Positions 49,961 through 57,506 of a stretch of 64,000 nt of DNA are shown here, piece by piece. Source of the DNA: Streptomyces sp. NL15-2K (GTDB taxonomy: Bacteria > Actinomycetota > Actinomycetes > Streptomycetales > Streptomycetaceae); contig NZ_CP130630.1 of NCBI RefSeq assembly GCF_030551255.1, forward strand, positions 8,679,001 to 8,743,000. Reading direction: 5' to 3'. The stretch's first letter is position 1, and each line of letters starts with the position of its first letter. Both the position numbers and the translations under genes were made by a program. The notes beneath the pieces are model-generated. The model saw only the letters and a program-made list of their open reading frames with translations, was not told the origin of the DNA and ran no database searches.

Positions 49961-51330
49961 GCACCGCCTCCGCCGCCTACACCTCCGCCGCCTCCGACAC
50001 GGGTCTCACCCTCGCCGCCGTCGGCGACCTCATCCTCGACGACGACGTCCTGACGCCACGCCTGGACGCGACCTCCCCCGAACTCCTCGGCCTCCTGCGC
50101 GACGCGCACGTCACGATCGGGAACTTCGAGACGACCGCGATCGACTTCGACCGCTTCGCCGGCTGGCCCGAGGCCGAACCCGGCGGATCGTGGCTGGTCA
50201 CCTCGGCGCGCAGCGGAGCCGATGTCCGTGCCATGGGCATCGACATGGTGTCGCGTGCGAACAACCACGCCACCGACTGGGGCGTGGCCGGCCTTCGCTC
50301 CACCAGTGCCGTCCTCGAAGAGGCCGGACTCGTCCATGCCGGCGCCGGAGAGTCGCTCACCGCGGCCCGGGCACCGCGCTACCTCACCACCCGGCGCGGA
50401 CGGGTCGCGCTCGTGTCGGCCGCGACCCGCTACCAGGCCATGTCCCTGGCCAGTGACCCGTTCGGGATCGTGCCGGCCCGCCCCGGGATCAACGGCCTGC
50501 GCACCACGAAGTGGTTCGGTGTGCGCCCCGACGAGCTCAGGTCCCTGGCCGCGATCCGGGACAGTCTGCCGCCCGCGTCCCTGCACCACACCGCCCGCAA
50601 GGCCGACGCACGGGACGGCTCGGTGACCCTCGGCGGAACCGCGTTCATCTCGTCCGAGGCCACCGGCGGCCAGGTCGGGCCGTACTGGAAGGTCGACGAC
50701 GAGGACATCACCGCCTTGCGCACCAGCGTGCGCCAGGCCAAGCAGAGTGCCGATGTCGTCGCGGTCGCCCTCCACACCCACGAACCGGGCAACTACAGCG
50801 CCGAGCCGCCCCCCTTCCTCCACGACCTCGCGCACGCCGCGGTCGACGAGGGCGCCGACGTCGTCCTCGGCCACGGCCCCCACCAGTTGCGGGGGATCGA
50901 GGTGTATCGCAACCGGCCGATCTTCTATTCGCTCGGGAATTTCATCTTCATGCAGAACCGCCAATTCCCGCTGACCCGTGAGGCGTGGCGGCGCACCGGC
51001 CTGGACCCGTCGCAACACACTCCCAGCGAGATGCTCGAACAGAAACGGCTCAAGGGGCCTCTCAGTGACCGGATCTGGTACGAGAGCGTCGCGGTGTCTC
51101 TGTCGTTCGAGAACCACGGCGCATACGAGAACCAGGGCGCCGTCGACATCACGATTCACCCGGTGACCCTCACCTTCGACACACAACATCATTCCGACCG
51201 GGGAACTCCTCGACTGGCGGACGTCACTGCCGCACATGGCATCCTCAATCGACTCCGCACACTTTCCGAGGCGTACGGAACCGAAATCCTCCTTGGCAAC
51301 CGTCAAGGCCGCATCCGCATCGACCGATAA
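49957..51330 (+). CDS. CapA/PgsA family metallophosphoesterase-like protein
   Basis: A 457-aa protein. ATG 49957 overlaps the hydrolase stop. PGA_cap metal-site motifs: VGDLILDDDV, GNFETT, ANNHATDWG, LHTHE, GHGPHQLRG and SLGNFIF. Members occur in poly-gamma-glutamate capsule synthesis or degradation, and some act on cyclic or conjugated amides. No N-terminal membrane anchor is evident, unlike capsule PgsA/CapA proteins, which argues for a cytoplasmic hydrolytic role together with the S15 enzyme. Confidence 0.88.
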   Translation: MSTASAAYTSAASDTGLTLAAVGDLILDDDVLTPRLDATSPELLGLLRDAHVTIGNFETTAIDFDRFAGWPEAEPGGSWLVTSARSGADVRAMGIDMVSRANNHATDWGVAGLRSTSAVLEEAGLVHAGAGESLTAARAPRYLTTRRGRVALVSAATRYQAMSLASDPFGIVPARPGINGLRTTKWFGVRPDELRSLAAIRDSLPPASLHHTARKADARDGSVTLGGTAFISSEATGGQVGPYWKVDDEDITALRTSVRQAKQSADVVAVALHTHEPGNYSAEPPPFLHDLAHAAVDEGADVVLGHGPHQLRGIEVYRNRPIFYSLGNFIFMQNRQFPLTREAWRRTGLDPSQHTPSEMLEQKRLKGPLSDRIWYESVAVSLSFENHGAYENQGAVDITIHPVTLTFDTQHHSDRGTPRLADVTAAHGILNRLRTLSEAYGTEILLGNRQGRIRIDR

Positions 51331-51361
51331 GCACGCACCTCGGTAAAGGAGCCAGCGAGAA

Positions 51362-52909
51362 ATGACTGCCCCCTCAGACGTACAGCACAGACCCCAGCGA
51401 CTCACCCGGTTCCTGGACGGCGTCGAACGGATAGGCAACAAACTGCCCCATCCGTTCTGGCTGTTCTGGATCCTGGCGGTCGTCGTGGTCGCCACCAGCG
51501 CGATCATGGCCGCGGCCGGCGTCACGGTCATCGACCCGGCGACCGGTGATCCGTCCCCGGTGAAGAACGCCCTGTCGGTCGCCGCGGTCCGTGAACTCAC
51601 CCTCGGTGCCGAGGAGTCGTTCCTGACCTTCGGGCCACTGGGCACCGTACTGATCATCATGATCGGCCTCGCGGTCGCCGACCGCTCGGGCATGCTCGAA
51701 TCGCTGGCCCGCCACACGCTGGGCCGTGTCCGCCCCAGCCATGCCGTCTTCGCGGTCTGCGTGGCCGGGGCGATGTCGAAGTTCCTGTCCTACAGCGCCT
51801 ATGTGATCCTCGTACCGCTGGCCGCGCTCGTCTTCAAGGCCGTCGGACGGTCCCCCATGCTGGGCATGATCGTGGCCTTCCTGTCGATCAACGCGGCCGG
51901 TGACGCGAACCCGTTCATCGCTCCGAGCGACGTCATCTTCGCGAAGATCGCCACCGAGGCCGCGCGGATCGTCGATCCCGGGGCGATCGTCCGGCCCACC
52001 GACAACACCTACTTCACCACCGTCTCCGCGGTCGTCCTCGCGATCGTTCTCACCGTGGTCACGGAGAAGGTTCTGTCCAAGCGTGAGCACGAACTCGTGC
52101 CCGACGACGGCGCCACCGGCCCGACCACCGGCGCCCGCTCCGACTCCGTCGCCGACGAGGTCGAACTCCGCGCGCTGCGCTGGACCGGCATCGTCGCCGC
52201 GGTCTTCTTCGGACTGCTGGTCGTAGGGATGATCCCGGCGGGCTCCCCGCTGCGTGGCGAACACGGCGCCATCCTCGATTCCACGCTCTTCAACAGCATC
52301 GCGCTGGTCCTGAGCCTGTTCTTCGTGCTCATCGGGGCCACCTACGCTCGCCTGACCGGCAAGCTCACCAGCTCGTCCGACCTGCCAACTTTCATGGCGG
52401 ACGGGATCAAGTCGATCGCGCCGCTCCTGGTGCTCTTCTTCGCTGTCTCGCAATTCCTCGCGCTGTTCCAGTGGACCGGCATCAGCACCGTCGTCGCGGT
52501 ACGGGGAGCGGAGGGCCTGAAGAGTCTCGACGCCCCGGTCTTCATCGTGCTCATGCTGCTCATCGCCGGTATCGCCCTGCTGAACCTGCTGATCACCAGC
52601 GGGACCGCGCTGTGGGCGCTCATCGCTCCGGTGATCGTTCCCATGACCATGCTGGTCGGGGCCAACCCGGCCACGGTCATGGCCGTCTACCGGATCGCGG
52701 ACTCCTGTACCAACTCCATCACCCCGATGAGCGCGACGTTCGTCCTCACCGTCGGCTATCTGCAGACCTATCAGAAGAAGGCGGGAATCGGCACCCTGGT
52801 GTCGTTCACCCTCCCCGCCGCCATGGCGATGATGGTCGCCTGGATCGCCCTCTTCGCCATCTGGTACGCCGTGGGTCTGCCACTGGGCCCCGGCTCACCG
52901 GTCCACTGA
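51362..52909 (+). CDS. AbgT family transporter
   Basis: A 515-aa membrane protein, ATG 51362 with AAGGAG upstream. Opening FLDGVERIGNKLPHPFWLFWIL is the AbgT signature. About 11-13 helices and two re-entrant hairpin motifs follow (SAYVILVPLAALVFKAVGRSPMLG with NAAGDANPF; LITSGTALWALIAPVIVPM with DSCTNSITPM). E. coli AbgT imports p-aminobenzoyl-glutamate; MtrF/YdaH homologues also export sulfonamides. Third gene of the operon: transporter plus two hydrolases under one regulator suggests uptake and breakdown of an amide-linked amino-acid conjugate. Confidence 0.9.
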   Translation: MTAPSDVQHRPQRLTRFLDGVERIGNKLPHPFWLFWILAVVVVATSAIMAAAGVTVIDPATGDPSPVKNALSVAAVRELTLGAEESFLTFGPLGTVLIIMIGLAVADRSGMLESLARHTLGRVRPSHAVFAVCVAGAMSKFLSYSAYVILVPLAALVFKAVGRSPMLGMIVAFLSINAAGDANPFIAPSDVIFAKIATEAARIVDPGAIVRPTDNTYFTTVSAVVLAIVLTVVTEKVLSKREHELVPDDGATGPTTGARSDSVADEVELRALRWTGIVAAVFFGLLVVGMIPAGSPLRGEHGAILDSTLFNSIALVLSLFFVLIGATYARLTGKLTSSSDLPTFMADGIKSIAPLLVLFFAVSQFLALFQWTGISTVVAVRGAEGLKSLDAPVFIVLMLLIAGIALLNLLITSGTALWALIAPVIVPMTMLVGANPATVMAVYRIADSCTNSITPMSATFVLTVGYLQTYQKKAGIGTLVSFTLPAAMAMMVAWIALFAIWYAVGLPLGPGSPVH

Positions 52910-52938
52910 CCGGGCCGGTTCACTGACCAGGCCGGTTC

Positions 52939-53000
52939 CGAGGCCCCCGAGCTGTTGATCGAGATGTCTGACGTCTCAAGCACGCTGCTCGGGGGCCTCG
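52939..53000 (+). terminator. Long terminator hairpin after abgT-like gene
   Basis: A perfect 14-bp outer stem CGAGGCCCCCGAGC / GCTCGGGGGCCTCG, 30 bases after the stop, encloses a weaker inner hairpin. Confidence 0.8.
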
Positions 53001-53090
53001 TTGGTCATCTATCGGTGTCAGCGAGTCCACCACCCATGCCTATACCAGCGCGGTCATCCACCTGCTCGCCGCTGCCGACGTATGTCGCGC

Positions 53091-53579
53091 TCACTGTGCC
53101 GATCTGCGAGTCGGCCGACGAGCGGGCGCCTGCATCGGTACCCCGTTGTGCCCAGGAGACGCCTTCTTCGGGACTCGTCCGGATTTGCCCCGTGTACGCA
53201 CGGCCGGATCCGAGGACTCCCGGACAACAAGCTCTGTCGGCAGGCGCCGCTGGGACGGTGCATCGCTGGTCTCACCGCGGAGGCGGGCGACGAGTAGGCG
53301 GGCGGCCTCGGCGCCCATCTGGTGGAGGGCGCTGCGAACCGTAGTCAGGGGTACGGGAAGATCCCGGGCAATGGAGATGTCGTTGAACCCTACGACGGCC
53401 ACATCCGTCCCGATCTTGCGTTCAAGGTCGCGCAGAGTGCCCATGACACCGATCGCGGTCATGTCATTGACCGCGAAGATGGCCGTCGGCGGCCGTTTCT
53501 TGCGCATGAGCCTCAGCGTGGCGGTTCGGCCGCCGTCCGCGTCGAATGCGGAGTGGATAACGAGATCGCGCGTCCACAC
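53091..53579 (-). pseudogene. LacI-family regulator, C-terminal remnant
   Basis: Only the C-terminal ligand-domain half remains: RPPTAIFAVNDMTAIGVMGTLRDLE, VAVVGFNDISIARDLPVPLTTVR, MGAEAARLLVARL, LPTELVVRESS. The N-terminal HTH and first half of the periplasmic-binding-like fold are gone. Homology stops at about 53580, where it meets a truncated asparaginase on the other strand. No start codon with a ribosome site is present. Confidence 0.82.
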
Positions 53580-54105
53580 GCATCACGTCGACGCGTTCTC
53601 CTCGCCGACCTTCGGACCGGTCGCCACCTTCGGTCCCGCCGGACGATTGCGGCTGGTGCACCGCAGGATCGCGCGCTGGACGCCGGCGTGGCCGATCGAC
53701 CCCGACGTCCAGGTGGTCGCCATGACCCCGTACACAGGGTTCACTCCTGGCCTCGTGCGGGCCGTCATCGAACACACGGGAGCTCGCGGGCTGGTACTCG
53801 AAGGCTTCGGTCTCGGGAACCTCCCGGGAAGCCTGACGAGCGTGGTCGGCGACCTGACGGAGAGCGGCGTGCTCGTGGTCATCGCGTCGCGTGTCATGGC
53901 AGGCGGCACGTTTCCGGTCTACGGCGGAGACGGGGGCGGGGTGGGGCTGGAGAGCGTGGGCGCAGTCTTCGCCGGTGGACTGTCGGCCGCGAAAGCACGC
54001 CTGCTGCTCATGTGCTGTCTCCCCGGCGCTTCTACGGCGGAGGCCCGCGCGAGACTGGTGCACGCCCTCGACGTCATCGACGGACGTAGTGGGGGCGAGC
54101 AGTGA
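53580..54105 (+). pseudogene. Asparaginase, C-terminal remnant
   Basis: The open frame resembles the C-terminal half of L-asparaginase: HVDAFSSPTFGPVA, MTPYTGFTPGLVRAVIEHTGARGLVLEGFGLGNLP, VVIASRVMAGG, GGLSAAKARLLLMCCL. The N-terminal catalytic Thr motifs (TGGT, GTDT) are absent, so it cannot be active. It begins at the point where the oppositely oriented lacI remnant ends. Confidence 0.82.
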
Positions 54106-54226
54106 CGGTCGAACCGGCCGAACGATGGGCGCCGTGACGTGCTCCGCTGCGGAGTCACCGGCTCCAGTCCCGTGCACTCGCACCGCGGCCCCGGAGTGAC
54201 GACTGCTTGCCGTTGCACATGTTTTT

Positions 54227-54300
54227 TATGACGCATTATGTGGAATGCGTGGCGATCCTGGAGCCTTCCGCGAAGAGCCTCTAACCTGCTTTTTCTCGGA
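54227..54300 (+). repeat. Att-like copy B
   Basis: 54227-54284 is a 58-base diverged copy of the methyltransferase 3' end. It is still in frame and encodes MTHYVECVAILEPSAKSL then TAA. Upstream sequence has no similarity to the methyltransferase gene, so only the end was carried. Confidence 0.75.
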
Positions 54301-54460
54301 TTTTGCGGTTCCGGGCGAGACGGGCCGACCTGTTTTCACGGATGCACCGCGTGGAGCGTGTCGCAGGCTTACCCCATGGGTCTCACCTGCGGCCTCGCGC
54401 AGCGGTTCGCGGGTGAGGAGCGCTTTGCCTAGACCTCGTGAGAGCGATTGGGGAAACGTC

Positions 54461-54506
54461 TTGACGCTCGTTCGACGCTGATTCTGACGGGGCGTCATGA
54501 CGCTCG
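54461..54506 (+). repeat. TGACGCTC repeats, site 2
   Basis: TTGACGCTCG at 54461, TTCGACGCTG at 54471 and ATGACGCTCG at 54497. Same motif as at 46733 and 60687. Confidence 0.5.
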
Positions 54507-54667
54507 CTCGGCTGTTTCCCTGCCGCGCCAATGAGGCCGCGGTCTGCCCGCCGACTGATCTCCCTCAGCACCTGCCCGGCGTGCTTGACGTGGGACAAGC
54601 CCGCGACCGACTGCTTCCCCACCTGCTCATTGCTTGGCCCTTGCTCTGATCGCTTGCTGATCTGATC

Positions 54668-54733
54668 AGCCCATAGGCGGGGAAAGCTTCGTCGTCGGTC
54701 CACCCGGCGCCCGTGAGATTCGACCGCAGATCC
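54668..54733. repeat. AbiEii remnant (copy B')
   Basis: 66 bases matching 45633-45698 of the AbiEii pseudogene (AGCCCATAGGCGG... to GCAGATCC), same orientation relative to the att-like copy. It shows that the module next to copy B once included an AbiE-type gene. Confidence 0.72.
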
Positions 54734-54742
54734 CCCTGAGCG

Positions 54743-56146
54743 TCATGAGGGGACGGGTTCCAGCTTGCAGCGAAAATGGCGGAGGAGCGAGGGCTGCTCG
54801 ACCAAGCGGTAGCCGGGAATCCGTTCCTTGCTCTTCACTGCGGCTGCCAGGACCTCGCCGACATGATTCAGGTGACCAGGGCCGTAGGTCCTGCGGGGAA
54901 GCGCGAGCCGGACCAGTTCGTAGGGTGCCGTGGTGACCGGGGCGCCGTTCTCGTCCTCCTGGCCGAGGTAGAGCGAACCCAGTTCCACGGAGCGGATGCC
55001 GCCTTCGAGGTAGAGCTGGCAGGCGAGCGCATGGCCGGGGAAGCGATGTGCGGCGATGTGCGAAAGCAGACGGCCGGCGTTGAGGTAGAGGGCGTGCAGC
55101 CCCGGCGGTTCGATGATGCTGATGCCGGCGTCCCGGGTCAGACGGGCGAGGTGATGGGCTGCCTCAGCGCGGGATTGGAGGTATCGCGGATCGGTGACCT
55201 CGGTCAGCCCTTGGGCGATCATGTCCAGGTCCCGGCCGGCCAGGCCGCCGTAGGTGGGGAAGCCTTCCGTGGCGATGAGCAGCAACTCGCACCGCTCAGC
55301 GAGGGCGCGATCGCGCAGGCCGAGGAAGCCACCGATGTGGGCGATGCCATCCTTCTTCGCGCTCATCAGGCAACCGTCGGCCAGCCGAAATGCTTGCTCG
55401 GCGACCTGCCGCGGACTCATGTCGCGGTACGCGGGCTCGTGCTGGGTGACGAGCCAGGCGTTCTCCGCGAAGCGGGCGGCGTCGAGGAAGAGAGGAACTC
55501 CGTGTTTCCGGCACAGGGTGGCGGCTCGGGCGAGGTTGTCCATGGAAACCGGCTGGCCGGCCCCGCCGTTGTTGGTCAGTGTCATGATGACCAAAGCGAT
55601 CCGGGAGGCATCCGGGCGGTGCAGGGCTTCTTCGAGGCGGTATAGGTCGACGTTACCTTTGAACGGCTCGCTGCTGTCGAGGTCCTGAGCCTCCGGGCAG
55701 GGCAGATCCACCGCCTGACAGCCACTCAGTTCCACGTTGGCGCGCGTGGTGTCGAAGTGGGTGTTGCTGACGGTGATCTGCCCGGGTGTGAGCAGCGCGG
55801 AGAAGAGAATGCGTTCCGCTGCCCGACCCTGGTGGACCGGCAGGATGCAGGGGTACGAGGTGAGGTCCCGAACCACTTCCTGGAAGTGGTAGAAGGAACG
55901 TGACCCGGCGTAGGACTCGTCGCCGGCCATGCCCGCGGCCCACTGCGCGGCCGACAGGGCACCGGTGCCGGAGTCCGTGAGCAGGTCGATCGTGACCTCG
56001 TCGGCGCGCAACCCGAACAGGTTGTAGTGCACGCGCCGCAGGGCTTGTTCCCGCTGCACTCTCGTCGTCACCGGAATCGGTTCGACGACCTTGATCCTGT
56101 ACGGCTCCACAGCCTTTTCCCTTTCTGGCGCTGTCTGCTCTGTCAT
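54743..56146 (-). CDS. tnaA: Tryptophanase (tryptophan indole-lyase)
   Basis: A 467-aa PLP enzyme of the beta-eliminating lyase family. Landmarks: LLTDSGTGALS, HQGRAAERILFSALL, SNTHFDTTRANVELSG, the LFLDAARFAENAWL strand with the PLP-binding Asp, and the Schiff-base lysine in CLMSAKKDG. It converts Trp to indole, pyruvate and ammonia. ATG 56146 overlaps the prenyltransferase stop (ATGA), so it is coupled and downstream of it. In prenylindole clusters the enzyme acts on prenyl-tryptophan to release prenylindole. Tryptophanases are otherwise rare in Streptomyces. Confidence 0.92.
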   Translation of the reverse strand: MTEQTAPEREKAVEPYRIKVVEPIPVTTRVQREQALRRVHYNLFGLRADEVTIDLLTDSGTGALSAAQWAAGMAGDESYAGSRSFYHFQEVVRDLTSYPCILPVHQGRAAERILFSALLTPGQITVSNTHFDTTRANVELSGCQAVDLPCPEAQDLDSSEPFKGNVDLYRLEEALHRPDASRIALVIMTLTNNGGAGQPVSMDNLARAATLCRKHGVPLFLDAARFAENAWLVTQHEPAYRDMSPRQVAEQAFRLADGCLMSAKKDGIAHIGGFLGLRDRALAERCELLLIATEGFPTYGGLAGRDLDMIAQGLTEVTDPRYLQSRAEAAHHLARLTRDAGISIIEPPGLHALYLNAGRLLSHIAAHRFPGHALACQLYLEGGIRSVELGSLYLGQEDENGAPVTTAPYELVRLALPRRTYGPGHLNHVGEVLAAAVKSKERIPGYRLVEQPSLLRHFRCKLEPVPS

Positions 56147-57345
56147 CCCGTGGTGCGGCACCGGAGTGCGTCGGCGACGCCATCCGTGCGCCGCCGCAGC
56201 TCTCCCTCGCACGGCGGACGGACCCCGTAAGCCTCCGGCGAGAAGTAGACCGTCACGCGGGGTGGCTGCCAGGTGCTCTGGACCAGGGACACATAGGCGA
56301 TCAGTCCCAGTCCGTCGGACGGACGACGTGGCGTCATGACTGCCAGCGCGCGGTCGATGACGTCGGCGTCCATGCCGTGGCTGCGCAGAACGGTCGTGGC
56401 GCGGTCCCGGGCCACCTGGTCGTCCCGCGCGTAGTCGCGGACCGGTACGTGGACGGTGTGGCCGCTGGGGTGCTCCACGTCCCGCTCGGTGTAGGAGAAG
56501 CAGGACACCAGCGGCCGGTTGGCGAAGCGCCCGGGGCCGCCTCCCACCACTCGGCAGAACTCGCCCAACTGCTCGCCCCGGTCACTTGGCAGCAGACGGG
56601 AGACGGCATCCATGTCCGCGGCGGTGGCATCGTGGTGCGCGAGATAGACCTTCACCCGTGGGGTGTGCCAGCGGCCCAGATCCAGTGCGAAGAACCGGAT
56701 GTCGTCTCTTTCGGGGCCCCGTGACGCGGCGCTTTCCCACAGCGCGGGCCATGCCCGGCCGAATCCGAACCGGGTCATCGCCTCCTGCGCGACTTCGGCG
56801 GATTGCTCTTGCCCGTGGGCTTGCGGATTGACGTACACCTTGATGCCGGGGGGCTGGTCCTGCCGCAGGTCCATCGCGCACCACAGGGCGAAGGGGCCGT
56901 GGATCGCCGCTGGGAGGAAAAGGTCCTCCACCCGGCGCAGGGGTTCGGTCGAGAAGCCCCGGCGTGTGGCCAGTGTCTCCAGGGCGCGCATGCCCAGGCG
57001 GGCGTTCTCCGCGAGCGTGGTCGCCGCGCAACCAGGTTCGACGAGGACGCGTACGGACGGCGTACTACCGGCTGTGAAGGAGAGCGAGAACTCCACCGGG
57101 GAGTGATCGTCGCAGACGAACGACGGTGAGGGCGGCCCGGCGGCCAGGGGACGCCGAGCCGCCGGCCCGAGCAGGTCCAGCAGAGGGACCTCGCAGACGC
57201 CGTCGGGGTGCCTGAATCCTGCCACGCCGCACAGTCGGCGCAGTTGTCCCTCCACATGCTCGCCCAGGGTCACATCGGCGACAACCTCCGCGGGCGTCGT
57301 CTCCGTGGGGGAGGAGTGCGGCTGTCGGGGGGTGGTCGAGGCCAT
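56143..57345 (-). CDS. DMATS-type indole (tryptophan) prenyltransferase
   Basis: A 400-aa aromatic prenyltransferase of the ABBA-fold DMATS family, as in Streptomyces IptA and 6-DMATS enzymes. Repeated beta-strand motifs with basic residues that bind diphosphate: IKVYVNPQAHG, RVKVYLAHHD, RVTVYFSPEAYGVRPP; catalytic-type Glu near the N-terminal third (SPVEFSLSF). It transfers dimethylallyl from DMAPP to the indole ring of Trp; ring position (5, 6 or 7) cannot be read. First gene of a two-gene operon with tnaA; ATG 57345, with GGAG upstream. Divergent from the SARP regulator. Confidence 0.88.
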   Translation of the reverse strand: MASTTPRQPHSSPTETTPAEVVADVTLGEHVEGQLRRLCGVAGFRHPDGVCEVPLLDLLGPAARRPLAAGPPSPSFVCDDHSPVEFSLSFTAGSTPSVRVLVEPGCAATTLAENARLGMRALETLATRRGFSTEPLRRVEDLFLPAAIHGPFALWCAMDLRQDQPPGIKVYVNPQAHGQEQSAEVAQEAMTRFGFGRAWPALWESAASRGPERDDIRFFALDLGRWHTPRVKVYLAHHDATAADMDAVSRLLPSDRGEQLGEFCRVVGGGPGRFANRPLVSCFSYTERDVEHPSGHTVHVPVRDYARDDQVARDRATTVLRSHGMDADVIDRALAVMTPRRPSDGLGLIAYVSLVQSTWQPPRVTVYFSPEAYGVRPPCEGELRRRTDGVADALRCRTTG

Positions 57346-57506
57346 GTGCGGGCTCCAGGAATGTGTGCCACGAGGTCTGGACCCACAGTCCCCGTCATCG
57401 GCCTCGCGCCGGTCACCTCCCGGTCGCGCGGCAAATACTCATAGTGGTGGTCTGGTCACTTTGCGTCCTATGATCGTGACGGCCCGGGGACGAGTGGCCG
57501 GGGGAC
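57346..57506. promoter_or_regulatory. Divergent promoter region of the prenylindole cluster
   Basis: 161 bases between the prenyltransferase and SARP genes, the natural site for SARP binding. It includes an A/T-richer stretch (GGCAAATACTCATAGTGGTGG) that could hold a -10 box. SARPs bind direct heptamer repeats spaced 11 or 22 bases; I do not see an unambiguous pair. Confidence 0.4.

Larger units (their letters stand above)
54106..54742. other. Non-coding junction region with att-like copy B
   Basis: No intact gene is seen. From left to right it contains: att-like copy B (54227-54300), TGACGCTC direct repeats (54461-54506), and a 66-bp AbiEii remnant (54668-54733) that ends ten bases before the tryptophanase stop codon. 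Confidence 0.7.

Noticed and set aside
54227..54284. Copies B and C as remains of whole duplicated methyltransferase genes
   Set aside because: Similarity starts abruptly at the same base in both copies, with no trace of the rest of the gene. Site-specific integration explains that better, though it is not proven.
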